Shown here: positions 43,485-53,282 of the stretch, in pieces
Layout: every line of letters starts with the position of its first letter
Position numbering within the stretch: the first letter of the stretch is position 1
Source: Dokdonella koreensis DS-123
GTDB lineage: Bacteria > Pseudomonadota > Gammaproteobacteria > Xanthomonadales > Rhodanobacteraceae
Length of the DNA stretch: 64,000 bases
Assembly (NCBI RefSeq): GCF_001632775.1
Contig: NZ_CP015249.1
Span: forward strand, 2,398,686-2,462,685
Reading direction: 5' to 3'
Made by a program: the position numbers and the translations under genes
Notes under the pieces: model-generated
Database searches by the model: none
Seen by the model: the letters and a program-made list of their open reading frames with translations, nothing else
Told to the model about the DNA's origin: nothing

Positions 43485-45401
43485 TCAGTTGAGGTTCTTT
43501 TCGTTGACGACCGGCTTGACCTCCCGGCGCAGCGCCGCGACGAAGTCGCGCGCGGCCAGGTAGCCGGTGCCCTGCTGCAAGGTGGTGCGCGCGGCATCGC
43601 GCGTAGGAGCGTCGAGCGTCGACGGATCGCCGTCGACGACCTGCTCGAGCTGGACCAGCGCATAGGCGTCGCCGCCGAGCGCGACAGACCGGAACGCCGG
43701 CTTGCCCTCGGTCACGCGCGGCATTGCGAACACTGCCTGCACCAGCGCCGCGTCGAGGTTGACCGCATTGCGGCCGATGCCCTTCTGCTCGCTGACCTCG
43801 GTGCCCAGCTCCTTGGCCAGGTCGGCCAGGGATTCGCCCTTCTCGAGCCGCGCGAACAGCGCGTCGGCGCGGCTCTTGGCCGCGCCGGCCAGCCGCTCGG
43901 CGACGATGCGCTCCTTGATCTGGCCGGTGACCTCGGCCAGCGGCTTGGCTTCGGCGGGCTTGCGCTCGGCCACGCGGACGAAGGCGATGTGGTTGGGGCC
44001 CAGGTCGATGGCTTCGGAGTTGTTGCCCTCGATCATCACCGCGTCGGAAAACGCCGCCTTGACGACCGCCGGATTGGCCGCGAGGCCTTCGGCGCCGCCG
44101 GCACGCGAGAACAGGCCGGTCCTGGCCACCTCCACCCCGGCATCCTCGGCCGCGGCCTGCAGCGAGGACGGGTCCTGGTAGACCAGGTCCACCAGCCGGC
44201 CGGACTTCTCGTTGTAGACGCGCTCGCGCTCGGTCTCGACGTATTCGGCCGCCAGCTCGGTACTCACGTCCTCGAAGCTGCGGATCGCGCCCGGCCGCGT
44301 CTCGCGCAGCTCGATGATGTGGTAGCCGTCGGCGCCGAGCACCGGCTCGGACACCGTCTTGGGCTCGAGCGCGAACAGCGCGGTCTCGAACGCCGGATCG
44401 GTCATGCCCTTCTCGAGCCAGCCCAGGTCACCGCCCTGGTTGCGCGAGCCCAGGTCCTCCGACTCCGCCTTGGCCAGGTCGGCGAAGGACTTGCCCTCGC
44501 GGACCTGCTTGACGAGGCCTTCGGCCTTCGTCAGTGCCTGCTTCTGGTCGTCCGGGCTGCCGCTGCCGCCGACCTTGACCAGGATGTGCGACGCCAGGCG
44601 CTGTTCCTCGGTCGTGAAGCGCGACTTCTCCTTCTCGTAGCGCTCGCGCAGCGTGGATTCGCTCGGGTCGAGGTCGACCTTGAGCTTGGCGGCGTCGAGT
44701 TCGATGTACTCCACCGCCACCTGCTCGGGATTCATGAAATCGGCCTGGTTGGCCTCGTAGTAGGTCTTGACCTCTTCGTCGGTGACCGGCTCGCTGCCGG
44801 CGTCGGCCGGCTTGTCGATCCGCACGAAACCGAAGTCGCGCTTCTGCTCGCGCAGGCGCAGATAGGCGTCGACCTCGGCGCCGGTCACGAAGCTGGTCGT
44901 GTACAGCTGCATCGGCACTTCGCGCGTGGCCATGCCGGTGCGGATGTCCTGCTCGAGCGCCCGCGAGCTGAGGCCTTGCATGCTGAGCACGGCGCGGTAC
45001 TGGTCCTGGTTGAAGACCCCGTCGACCTGGAACGCCGGAATGGCCGCGATCTCCTCGGCCACGCGCTGGTCGGGCACGCGCACGCCGAGCTTCTCGTTGG
45101 CGGCGATAATCGTGTGCTCGTCGATCATCGTGTCGAGCACCTGGCGGCGCACGATCGGCGAGTCGAGCACGCGGCTGTCGAAGCCCTCGCCCTGCTGCCG
45201 CATCATGTTCTGGCGATAGTCGTTGAAGCGGTCGCGGAACTGGTCCTGGCTGATCTCCTGATCGCCGATCCGCGCGACGCTGGTATCGCTCTGGCTCACG
45301 AAATACGACTCGATCCCGAAGAACGAGAAGCCGATCAGTATCAGGCCGAGGACGGCGATGCCGATCCAGCTCTTCAACGCGGTGCGCAGTTTCGACAGCA
45401 T
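43485..45401 (-). CDS. ppiD: Peptidyl-prolyl isomerase/periplasmic chaperone PpiD
   Basis: The 638-residue inner-membrane-anchored periplasmic chaperone has a single transmembrane helix (about 13-30, IGIAVLGLILIGFSFFG), a SurA-like N-terminal chaperone domain (about 40-250), a parvulin domain (about 265-370: ASHILVKV, GGDLGWLEKGMTDPAFETALF, YHIIELRE) and a second, degenerate parvulin-like region. PpiD works near the SecYEG exit. It is the last protein gene of the tig-clpP-clpX-lon-hupB series, but the tRNA-Val and its terminator separate it from hupB. Confidence 0.95.
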   Translation of the reverse strand: MLSKLRTALKSWIGIAVLGLILIGFSFFGIESYFVSQSDTSVARIGDQEISQDQFRDRFNDYRQNMMRQQGEGFDSRVLDSPIVRRQVLDTMIDEHTIIAANEKLGVRVPDQRVAEEIAAIPAFQVDGVFNQDQYRAVLSMQGLSSRALEQDIRTGMATREVPMQLYTTSFVTGAEVDAYLRLREQKRDFGFVRIDKPADAGSEPVTDEEVKTYYEANQADFMNPEQVAVEYIELDAAKLKVDLDPSESTLRERYEKEKSRFTTEEQRLASHILVKVGGSGSPDDQKQALTKAEGLVKQVREGKSFADLAKAESEDLGSRNQGGDLGWLEKGMTDPAFETALFALEPKTVSEPVLGADGYHIIELRETRPGAIRSFEDVSTELAAEYVETERERVYNEKSGRLVDLVYQDPSSLQAAAEDAGVEVARTGLFSRAGGAEGLAANPAVVKAAFSDAVMIEGNNSEAIDLGPNHIAFVRVAERKPAEAKPLAEVTGQIKERIVAERLAGAAKSRADALFARLEKGESLADLAKELGTEVSEQKGIGRNAVNLDAALVQAVFAMPRVTEGKPAFRSVALGGDAYALVQLEQVVDGDPSTLDAPTRDAARTTLQQGTGYLAARDFVAALRREVKPVVNEKNLN

Positions 45402-45432
45402 GGGATAGTCCGTTTCGTTACTTCGTCTTTGG

Positions 45433-45461
45433 AAAAAGCAAGGGCGCCTCGCGGGCGCCCT
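45433..45461 (-). terminator. Rho-independent terminator after tRNA-Val
   Basis: The stem AGGGCGCC/GGCGCCCT (45441-45448 with 45454-45461) is followed on the minus strand by TTGCTTTTT. It lies about 90 bases downstream of tRNA-Val and upstream of ppiD, closing the hupB-tRNA-Val transcript. Confidence 0.75.
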
Positions 45462-45553
45462 GCTGGACGGTGGCGGCGAAGTCGGGTGTCGAGCAACCCG
45501 CTTCGAGTCCGGCGAGACCTTATTCTAACCGCCCTTGCCGCCGCTTCGCTGGA

Positions 45554-45628
45554 TGGTGGGTGCTGAGGGGATCGAACCCCCGACCCTCGCCTTGTAAGGG
45601 CGACGCTCTACCGCTGAGCTAAGCACCC
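45554..45628 (-). tRNA. tRNA-Val (anticodon TAC)
   Basis: The 75-base cloverleaf has a GGGTGCT/AGCACCC acceptor stem, D-arm TTAGCTCAGCGGTAGAGC, anticodon loop CTTACAA (TAC, reading GUA), T-loop TTCGATC and encoded CCA. Its 5' end lies 12 bases after the hupB stop, so it is probably processed from the hupB transcript. Confidence 0.96.
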
Positions 45629-45640
45629 GGCAAGCGTCTC

Positions 45641-45913
45641 TCAGTTCAACGCGTCCTTGAGCGCCTTGCCGGCCTTGAACGAGGGTACCTTCGACGCCTT
45701 GATCTTGATCGTGTCGCCGGTACGCGGATTGCGGCCGCTGCGCGCTGCGCGCTTGCGCACCTGGAACGTACCGAAGCCGACGAGAGATACGCTGTCGCCT
45801 GCCTTCAGCGCCTTCTTGACGACCTTGAAAACCGCTTCGACCGCGCGCTCGCCATCCGCCTTGGACAGACCGGCAGCGTCAGCTACTGCGGAAACGAATT
45901 CACCTTTGTTCAT
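45641..45913 (-). CDS. hupB: DNA-binding protein HU-beta
   Basis: The 90-residue nucleoid protein carries the full HU signature: [41 protein letters not shown] (the DNA-embracing arm), and [20 protein letters not shown]. The start is ATG 45913; 22 upstream residues in frame are not HU. It lies downstream of lon, as in other gammaproteobacteria. A strong promoter sits about 150 bases upstream. Expression may also come from lon read-through. Confidence 0.97.
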   Translation of the reverse strand: MNKGEFVSAVADAAGLSKADGERAVEAVFKVVKKALKAGDSVSLVGFGTFQVRKRAARSGRNPRTGDTIKIKASKVPSFKAGKALKDALN

Positions 45914-46390
45914 TGAGATGTCACTCCCTCGTGGAACAGCGGCCCGAACGCATAGGATTGGGAAGCGAATCACGCGCATCGCCGGAGGCGGGCATCTTCA
46001 GCACGCATGGAACGCTGACCCGCGAACGCGGACCGTCAGGGACCGGGCCGTTCGCGGCGGCCCCTTTATACCAGTGCCCCCGAAGCCAAGCAATAAAAGG
46101 CTTTCCGGACTTTTTCGCATGTGAAGAATGGGGTCGTCGCTTGACAACGGACGCCGCGAATGGGTGCCGGAACCACGATCCGCCACGCGGGGCAAGCGGC
46201 CCGGACACGCGGCCGACGACACGGACGGCCGTCGCTTCGACGCGTTCGCGATCGCTGCGGAACCGGCGCGCCCGCGAAGCCGCGGACCGAATCCGCGACA
46301 GGCCGGGCGATGCGCAATGTCCCCTACAGGGAAGCGGCGGTTCGCATGCGCCATGCCGAGCACGACGCATGCGGAACCTCGACGCTCAGC
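45914..46390. other. Gene-free lon-hupB intergenic region with long hupB leader
   Basis: This 477-base stretch has no supportable gene. It contains the hupB promoter (46065-46093) with a predicted leader of about 145 bases. An imperfect inverted repeat, GGTTCGCATGCG (46339-46350) and CGCATGCGGAACC (46366-46378), with one bulged base and a 15-base loop, lies 13 bases past the lon stop and may mark the lon 3' end. It has no T-tract. Confidence 0.55.
46065..46093 (-). promoter_or_regulatory. Sigma70 promoter of hupB
   Basis: On the minus strand TTGCTT (46093-46088) and TATAAA (46070-46065) are 17 bases apart. The -10 match is five of six. Predicted transcription starts near 46058, giving a long untranslated leader to ATG 45913. 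Confidence 0.72.
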
Positions 46391-48895
46391 TCAGTGCGGG
46401 CGGGTCGGCGCCTCGCCCGGCGGACCGCCGTGCGCGGGCTCCTGCTTGGCTTCGCCTTCGCCGGCGCGCACGACCGGGGACAGCGGCCGCTCCAGCGCGA
46501 TGTCGAGCACCTCGTCGATCCAGCGCACCGGCCGGATCTCGACCGAGTCGGTGACGTTCTTCGGGATGTCGACCAGGTCCTTGCGGTTCTCTTCCGGGAT
46601 GATCACCGTCGCGATGCCGCCGCGATGGGCCGCCAGCAGCTTCTCCTTGAGCCCGCCGATCGGCAGCACGCGTCCGCGCAAGGTGATCTCGCCGGTCATC
46701 GCCACGTCCGAGCGCACCGGTACGCGCGTCAGCGCGGAGACCAGCGCCGTGCACATCGCGATGCCGGCGCTCGGCCCGTCCTTCGGCGTGGCGCCCTCGG
46801 GCACGTGGATGTGGATGTCGAGCTTCTGGTGGAACTCCGGATCGATGCCGAAGCGCTCGGCGCGCGCGCGCACCACCGAGAGAGCCGCCTGGATCGACTC
46901 CTGCATGACGTCGCCGAGCTGGCCGGTGTGGATCAGCTTGCCCTTGCCCGAGACGATGGTGGCCTCGATGCTGAGCAGGTCGCCGCCGACCTCGGTCCAG
47001 GCCAGGCCGGTGACGAGCCCGACCTCGTTCTGCTGCTCGGCCCGTCCGTAGCTGAACTTGCGCACGCCCAGGTAGTCGTCGAGGTTGCGCGCGGTGACGC
47101 TGGCCTTGCCGCCGGCCCGCTTCGCCTTCGCCTTCTCGGCCTTGTCCTTGTCGGCCTTGCCCTTGCCCTTCGCGGCCGGCTTGGGCTTGGCCGCGAGGCT
47201 GAGCTCCTTGACGACCTTGCGCGCGATCTTGGAGATCTCGCGATCGAGGTTGCGCACGCCCGACTCGCGCGTGTAGTAGCGGATGATGTCGCGGATCGCC
47301 GACTCGGCGATCTGTAGCTCCTCGGCCTGGAGGCCGTTGGCCTTGAGCTGCTTGGGCACCAGGTAGCGCCGCGCGATGTTGATCTTCTCTTCCTCGGTGT
47401 AGCCGGGAATCCGGATCACTTCCATGCGATCCAGCAGCGGGCCGGGAATGTTGAGCGAATTGGCGGTCGCGATCCACATGACCTCGGACAGGTCGAAATC
47501 GACCTCCAGGTAGTGGTCGTTGAAGGCGTGGTTCTGCTCCGGATCGAGCACTTCCAGCAGCGCCGCCGAAGGATCGCCGCGGAAGTCCATCGACATCTTG
47601 TCGATCTCGTCGAGGACGAACAGCGGATTGCGCGTGCCCACCTTGGAGAGGTTCTGGATGATGCGGCCGGGCATCGAGCCGATGTAGGTCCGGCGATGGC
47701 CGCGGATCTCCGCTTCGTCACGCACGCCGCCCAGCGACATGCGCACGAACTTGCGGTTGGTCGCCTTGGCGATCGACTGGCCGAGCGAGGTCTTGCCCAC
47801 GCCCGGCGGGCCGACCAGGCACAGGATCGGTCCCTTCATCTTGTTGACGCGCTGCTGGACGGCCAGGTACTCCAGGATCCGCTCCTTGACCTTCTCGAGC
47901 CCGAAATGGTCGGCGTCGAGCACGTCCTGGGCCAGGTGCAGGTCCTTGCGCACCTTGCTGCGCTTCTTCCAGGGCGAGTTGACCATCCAGTCGATGTAGT
48001 TGCGCACGACGGTGGCCTCGGCCGACATCGGCGACATCTGCTTGAGCTTGTTGAACTCCGCGCGCGCCTTGGCCTCGATCGCCTTGGGCATGCCGGCCTG
48101 ACTGATGCGCTTGCCGAGCTCGTCGAGCTCGTTCGGCGCCTCGTCCATATCGCCCAGTTCCTTCTGGATCGCCTTCATCTGCTCGTTGAGGTAGTACTCG
48201 CGCTGGCTCTTCTCCATCTGCGACTTGACGCGGCCGCGGATGCGCTTCTCGATCTGCTGCAGGTCGATCTCGCCGTCCACCAGCGCGACCAGCGTCTCGA
48301 GCCGCTCGACCACGTCGGGCATTTCCAGCACGCGCTGCTTGTCCTCCAGCCGCACGGACAGGTGCGCCGCGATCGTGTCGGCCAGGCGCGAGGGGTTGTC
48401 GATGCCCGACAGCGTCGCCAGCAGCTCCGGCGGAATCTTGCGCGACAGCTTGACCAGCTGTTCGAACTGCGCCACCAGCGAGCGCGAGATCACCTCGGTC
48501 TCGCGTTCGCTGCGGCTATAGGTCGGCTCGATCACGCGGGCATGCCCGTAGGTCAGCCCGTTGTTCTCGCTGTAGCCTTCGATCTGGGCGCGGTCGGTGC
48601 CCTCGACCAGGACCTTGATCGTCCCGTCCGGCAGCTTCAGCAGCTGCAGCACCGTGGCGATCGTGCCCACGGCGTGGAGGTCCTCGGCCTGGGGATCGTC
48701 GGTGTCGGGGCTGCGCTGGGCGACCAGCAGGATCTGCTTGCCGCTCTCCATGGCCGCGTCGAGCGCGCGCACCGATTTCTCCCGGCCGACGAACAGCGGG
48801 ATGACCATGTGCGGGAAGACCACCACGTCGCGCAGCGGCAGTGCCGGAAGCTCGAGCACGGCGGGAGAGGCGGGAGAACTGCCGGACTTGTCCAT
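46391..48895 (-). CDS. lon: ATP-dependent protease Lon
   Basis: The 834-residue cytoplasmic protease has an N-terminal substrate domain (about 12-210), a coiled coil, an AAA+ module with Walker [13 protein letters not shown] near 365, Walker [12 protein letters not shown], and a C-terminal Ser-Lys protease domain. The catalytic S709 is in [10 protein letters not shown], with K752. A Lys/Ala-rich insertion (about residues 567-602) between ATPase and protease makes it about 50 residues longer than E. coli Lon. ATG 48895 has AGGA just upstream. It lies between clpX and hupB, the classic order. Confidence 0.97.
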   Translation of the reverse strand: MDKSGSSPASPAVLELPALPLRDVVVFPHMVIPLFVGREKSVRALDAAMESGKQILLVAQRSPDTDDPQAEDLHAVGTIATVLQLLKLPDGTIKVLVEGTDRAQIEGYSENNGLTYGHARVIEPTYSRSERETEVISRSLVAQFEQLVKLSRKIPPELLATLSGIDNPSRLADTIAAHLSVRLEDKQRVLEMPDVVERLETLVALVDGEIDLQQIEKRIRGRVKSQMEKSQREYYLNEQMKAIQKELGDMDEAPNELDELGKRISQAGMPKAIEAKARAEFNKLKQMSPMSAEATVVRNYIDWMVNSPWKKRSKVRKDLHLAQDVLDADHFGLEKVKERILEYLAVQQRVNKMKGPILCLVGPPGVGKTSLGQSIAKATNRKFVRMSLGGVRDEAEIRGHRRTYIGSMPGRIIQNLSKVGTRNPLFVLDEIDKMSMDFRGDPSAALLEVLDPEQNHAFNDHYLEVDFDLSEVMWIATANSLNIPGPLLDRMEVIRIPGYTEEEKINIARRYLVPKQLKANGLQAEELQIAESAIRDIIRYYTRESGVRNLDREISKIARKVVKELSLAAKPKPAAKGKGKADKDKAEKAKAKRAGGKASVTARNLDDYLGVRKFSYGRAEQQNEVGLVTGLAWTEVGGDLLSIEATIVSGKGKLIHTGQLGDVMQESIQAALSVVRARAERFGIDPEFHQKLDIHIHVPEGATPKDGPSAGIAMCTALVSALTRVPVRSDVAMTGEITLRGRVLPIGGLKEKLLAAHRGGIATVIIPEENRKDLVDIPKNVTDSVEIRPVRWIDEVLDIALERPLSPVVRAGEGEAKQEPAHGGPPGEAPTRPH

Positions 48896-48933
48896 CTTCG
48901 ATCCTGAGCGGGAATTCGTCGTCGTCGAAACGA

Positions 48934-48963
48934 CAACGGCAGCGTGAACTCACGCTGCCGTTG
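48934..48963 (-). terminator. Perfect 14-bp hairpin between clpX and lon
   Basis: CAACGGCAGCGTGA and its exact complement TCACGCTGCCGTTG are separated by two bases; pairing leaves a small loop. It starts 50 bases past the clpX stop and is followed on the minus strand by TCGTTTCG. It could terminate or attenuate clpX transcription before lon. Confidence 0.6.
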
Positions 48964-49012
48964 GGTCAAGTGAGGGCACGGTGGCGTTTTGCAACACCGT
49001 GCCCGGAGCGGG

Positions 49013-50290
<1,278 letters not shown>

Positions 50291-50345
50291 GTTCCGCCTC
50301 TGCAAGGTGGGTGCTGCCGACCCGAGAATAACACAGCAAAAGCGC

Positions 50346-50368
50346 CCCGCTCAGCCAGGCTGAACGGG
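50346..50368 (-). terminator. Attenuator-like hairpin between clpP and clpX
   Basis: An imperfect 11-bp inverted repeat, CCCGCTCAGCC with GGCTGAACGGG (one mismatch), is followed on the minus strand by GCGCTTTTGC. It lies in the clpP-clpX gap and could lower clpX expression relative to clpP. Confidence 0.45.
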
Positions 50369-50401
50369 AGCGCGGTCGACGAAAATCGACGGCCGGGAGC
50401 T

Positions 50402-51034
50402 TCAGCCCGGCGCTGCCTCGACCGGCCGTTTCTGCAGCACGGCGTCGATCAGGCCGTAGGACTTGGCGTCCTCGGCGTTGAAGAACAGGTCGCGCTCGAC
50501 GTCGCGCTCGATCCGCTCCAGCGACTGCCCGGTATTGGCCGCCAGCTCCTCGTTGAGGCGCTTGCGCAGGTACAGGATCTCGCGCGCCTGGATCTCGATG
50601 TCGGTGGCCTGTCCCTGGGCGCCGCCGTGCGGCTGGTGGATCATCACGCGCGAGTTCGGCAGCGCGAAGCGCTTGCCCTTCGCACCGGCCGCCAGCAGGA
50701 ACGCGCCCATGCTCGCGGCCTGGCCGATCACCATCGTGCTGACGTCGGGCTTCAGGAAGCGCATCGTGTCGTAGATGGCCAGGCCCGCGGTGACCGAGCC
50801 GCCGGGGCTGTTGATGTAGAGGTTGATGTCCTTGTCCGGATTCTCCGACTCCAGGAACAGGAGCTGCGCGACGACGACGTTGGCGACGTAGTCGTCCACC
50901 GGACCGACCAGGAAGATCAACCGCTCCTTCAGCAGGCGCGAATAGATATCGTAGGCCCGTTCGCCGCGGGAGGTCTGCTCGACCACCATCGGCACCAGGT
51001 TCAAGCCCTGTACGGGCGCGTGCTGCGACGACAT
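50402..51034 (-). CDS. clpP: ATP-dependent Clp protease proteolytic subunit ClpP
   Basis: The 210-residue serine protease forms the proteolytic barrel. The triad includes S108 in [11 protein letters not shown] and H133 in [10 protein letters not shown], with the aspartate in the C-terminal third. The N-terminal [21 protein letters not shown] is the usual mature start after a short propeptide. A near-perfect GGAGG sits six bases before ATG 51034. It lies 25 bases after tig and upstream of clpX. Confidence 0.97.
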   Translation of the reverse strand: MSSQHAPVQGLNLVPMVVEQTSRGERAYDIYSRLLKERLIFLVGPVDDYVANVVVAQLLFLESENPDKDINLYINSPGGSVTAGLAIYDTMRFLKPDVSTMVIGQAASMGAFLLAAGAKGKRFALPNSRVMIHQPHGGAQGQATDIEIQAREILYLRKRLNEELAANTGQSLERIERDVERDLFFNAEDAKSYGLIDAVLQKRPVEAAPG

Positions 51035-51059
51035 ATGCAACCTCCGGTGGCGTCCCGGC

Positions 51060-52337
51060 TCAGGCACCGGGACGCATGACTTCGTTGAAGCTCAGTGCCT
51101 GCTCGCTGACCTTGGCACGGTCGGCGATCCACTCGACGACCTGATCTTCGAGGACGCGGCTGTGCAGGCCGTTCATCAACTGGGGGTCGCGGTTGTAGAG
51201 TTCAACGACCTGCTGCGGCTCCTCGTAGGTCGAGGCGATCGTCGCCAGCGCCTCGCGGACCCGCTGCGGCTCGACGCTGATCTGGTTCTGGCGGGCCACC
51301 TCGGCCAGCAGCAGGCCGGCCGACACCCGGCGCTTGGCCGCCGGCAGGAACGCCTCGGCCGACTGGTCGTCCGGCACCCGCGCCTGGCGGGCCAGGATGC
51401 GCGCCTCGCCCTCGACCATCGACTGCGGCAGTTCCAGGTCGGCATGGGCGGCGATCAGCTTGTCGATCGTCGCGGCCTTCAGGCGGTTCATCAGCACGCC
51501 GCCGAGCTCACGCTGCAGGTTGGCGCGCACGTCCTCGCGGAAGCGCTCCAGGCCGCCCTCGCGCACGCCGAAGGCCGCGATGAACGCCTCGTCGATCTCC
51601 GGCACCTGCGGCGCCTGCAGGCGCACGACGTGCGCCTTCACCTTGGCCGTCTTGCCGGCCAGGGCGCTCTCGCGGAACTCGGCCGGGAACGTCACCTCGA
51701 CCTCGAAGTCGCCACCGACCGTCTGTCCGACCAGCGCCGATTCCAGCGCCGCCGGCAGGGCGTTCGAGCCGATGATCGTGCCGATGCGATCCGAACCGCT
51801 TTCCGGATGACGGAACCCTTCGCCTTCGGCGGAGAACTCGAACAGCGCCATGTCGCCGGTCTCGGCCGCGCGCTCGACCGGCGCCCAGGTGCGGCGCTGC
51901 TGGCGCAGCGTCTCGATCATCTCGTCGATGTCCGTGTCGGTCACCTCGGCCGTCGTGCGCGCGATCTCCAGCGCACTGACGTCGATCGGGCCGATGTCCG
52001 GCACCACCTCGAACTCCGCGGTGTACTCGATCTGGCCGTTGTCCGGCCGGCCGGTGGTCGAGATCGCCGGCTGCACGGCCGGACGCAGGTTCTCCTTGGC
52101 GACCGCTTCCTGGAAGCTCGATCCGATCAGGTCGGAAAGGACCTCGTTGCGGAGCTGGGCGCCGAAACGCTGCTCGATCACCTTCTGCGGCACCTTGCCC
52201 GGTCGGAAGCCCTTGAGGCGCGCCGAACGCGTCATCTCCTGGATGCGATCCCGGACGGTGTCTTCCAGGCGGTCGGCGGGCAGCCGGACGACCAGCTTGC
52301 GGCCCAGCTTGCCTACGTTCTCAACCGAAACTTGCAT
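51060..52337 (-). CDS. tig: Trigger factor (ribosome-associated chaperone, peptidyl-prolyl isomerase)
   Basis: The 425-residue chaperone has a ribosome-binding domain (1-115) with [17 protein letters not shown], an FKBP-type isomerase domain (about 150-245, [15 protein letters not shown]), and a C-terminal helical cradle. It binds nascent chains at the ribosome exit. AAGGAG lies six bases before ATG 52337. It heads tig-clpP-clpX-lon and follows the tRNA cluster by 167 bases, in which I found no clear promoter. Confidence 0.97.
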   Translation of the reverse strand: MQVSVENVGKLGRKLVVRLPADRLEDTVRDRIQEMTRSARLKGFRPGKVPQKVIEQRFGAQLRNEVLSDLIGSSFQEAVAKENLRPAVQPAISTTGRPDNGQIEYTAEFEVVPDIGPIDVSALEIARTTAEVTDTDIDEMIETLRQQRRTWAPVERAAETGDMALFEFSAEGEGFRHPESGSDRIGTIIGSNALPAALESALVGQTVGGDFEVEVTFPAEFRESALAGKTAKVKAHVVRLQAPQVPEIDEAFIAAFGVREGGLERFREDVRANLQRELGGVLMNRLKAATIDKLIAAHADLELPQSMVEGEARILARQARVPDDQSAEAFLPAAKRRVSAGLLLAEVARQNQISVEPQRVREALATIASTYEEPQQVVELYNRDPQLMNGLHSRVLEDQVVEWIADRAKVSEQALSFNEVMRPGA

Positions 52338-52504
52338 GTGTGCTCCTTAACGCAAACGCTTGTTCTGACTGCAGAAATGCGCGGCCGCAGCGACCGCCCG
52401 TGCGGACGAGCCCCCTCGGCTCGCGACACGGCAAGCGAACGATACATCGGAAGGAGGGCAACGCGAGGAGGCTGCGTGATCGCAGGAGCCTGCCCGACAC
52501 CGGC

Positions 52505-52589
52505 TGGTGCGAAAGGAGAGACTCGAACTCTCACGGGTTACCCCACTGGAACCTAAATCCAGCGCGTCTACCAGTTCCGCCACATTCGC
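52505..52589 (-). tRNA. tRNA-Leu (anticodon TAG)
   Basis: The 85-base class II tRNA has a long variable arm (TGGGGTAACCCGT region), anticodon loop TTTAGGT (TAG, reading CUA) and encoded CCA. The acceptor stem GCGAATG/CTTTCGC has one T-T mismatch at the 6-67 position. It is the last tRNA of the cluster. Confidence 0.95.
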
Positions 52590-52619
52590 ATGTTGCCTGG
52601 GTGAAACCCGGGGGCTGTT

Positions 52620-52695
52620 TGGTGGGTCGTGTAGGATTCGAACCTACGACCTATTGATTAAGAGTCAACTGCTCTACCAACTGAGCTAACGACCC
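52620..52695 (-). tRNA. tRNA-Lys (anticodon CTT)
   Basis: The 76-base tRNA has a perfect GGGTCGT/ACGACCC acceptor stem, anticodon loop CTCTTAA (CTT, reading AAG), T-loop TTCGAAT and encoded CCA. Confidence 0.95.
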
Positions 52696-52766
52696 AAACA
52701 GACCGGAAAGTTTAGCAGACTGTGACGCGGGGAAAAACCCGGAATACGAAGGTCTCTCCGAAAATT

Positions 52767-52844
52767 TGGGGTGAGCGAGGGGATTCGAACCCCCGACAAC
52801 CGGAATCACAATCCGGTACTCTAACCAGCTGAGCTACGCCCACC
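52767..52844 (-). tRNA. tRNA-His (anticodon GTG)
   Basis: The 78-base tRNA includes the encoded extra 5' G at position -1, opposite discriminator C73, the identity pair for histidyl-tRNA synthetase. The anticodon loop is TTGTGAT (GTG). CCA is encoded. Confidence 0.95.
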
Positions 52845-52933
52845 AGCGAAACGTTGTCAAGCACGGATCCATCCGCTGCCGCTCCGTTCGAACCACACCC
52901 TCTTCCTCGCATCGCCGCCGATCGCCGAGGAGC

Positions 52934-53010
52934 TGGCGCGCCCGACAGGAATCGAACCTGCAACCCTCGGCTTAGAAGGCCGATGCTCTATCCGCTTGAG
53001 CTACGGGCGC
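52934..53010 (-). tRNA. tRNA-Arg (anticodon TCT)
   Basis: The 77-base tRNA has a perfect GCGCCCG/CGGGCGC acceptor stem, discriminator G, anticodon loop CTTCTAA (TCT, reading AGA) and encoded CCA. Confidence 0.95.
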
Positions 53011-53030
53011 AGCATGCGACCTTCCGGGAA

Positions 53031-53107
53031 TGGTCGGGGTAGAGGGATTCGAACCCCCGACATCCTGCTCCCAAAGCAGGCGCGCTACCAGACTGCGCTA
53101 TACCCCG
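53031..53107 (-). tRNA. tRNA-Pro (anticodon TGG)
   Basis: The 77-base tRNA has a CGGGGTA/TACCCCG acceptor stem, anticodon loop TTTGGGA (TGG, reading CCA) and encoded CCA. It is the first tRNA of the Pro-Arg-His-Lys-Leu cluster. Confidence 0.95.
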
Positions 53108-53154
53108 CCGGTTCCAGCCTTGCAGCCATTGGACAGGCGCCGCGAAGCCGCGAA

Positions 53155-53183
53155 ATGGTACGGATGCGGCCTCGCCGCGTCAA
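53155..53183 (-). promoter_or_regulatory. Promoter of the five-tRNA cluster
   Basis: On the minus strand TTGACG (53183-53178) and TACCAT (53160-53155) are 17 bases apart. A GC-rich TTCGCGGC discriminator follows the -10, as in stringently controlled stable-RNA promoters. The predicted start is about 40 bases before tRNA-Pro. Confidence 0.65.
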
Positions 53184-53282
53184 TGACTGGCGCAGCATGC
53201 GAAGCGAACGCCCGGCGCCGCTCACCTGACACGCCACGCGACACGCATCGCCGCGGCATGCGACCGGCGGCGCACGCGTTCT

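Noticed and set aside
45914-46390. Small open frames in the lon-hupB gap on both strands
   Set aside because: No ribosome site, no conserved-looking protein, Arg-rich composition; the hupB promoter and leader explain the region better.
52338-52504. Promoter directly in front of tig
   Set aside because: TATCGT and TTGCCC elements are present but at unusable spacing (11 bases), so no promoter was called.
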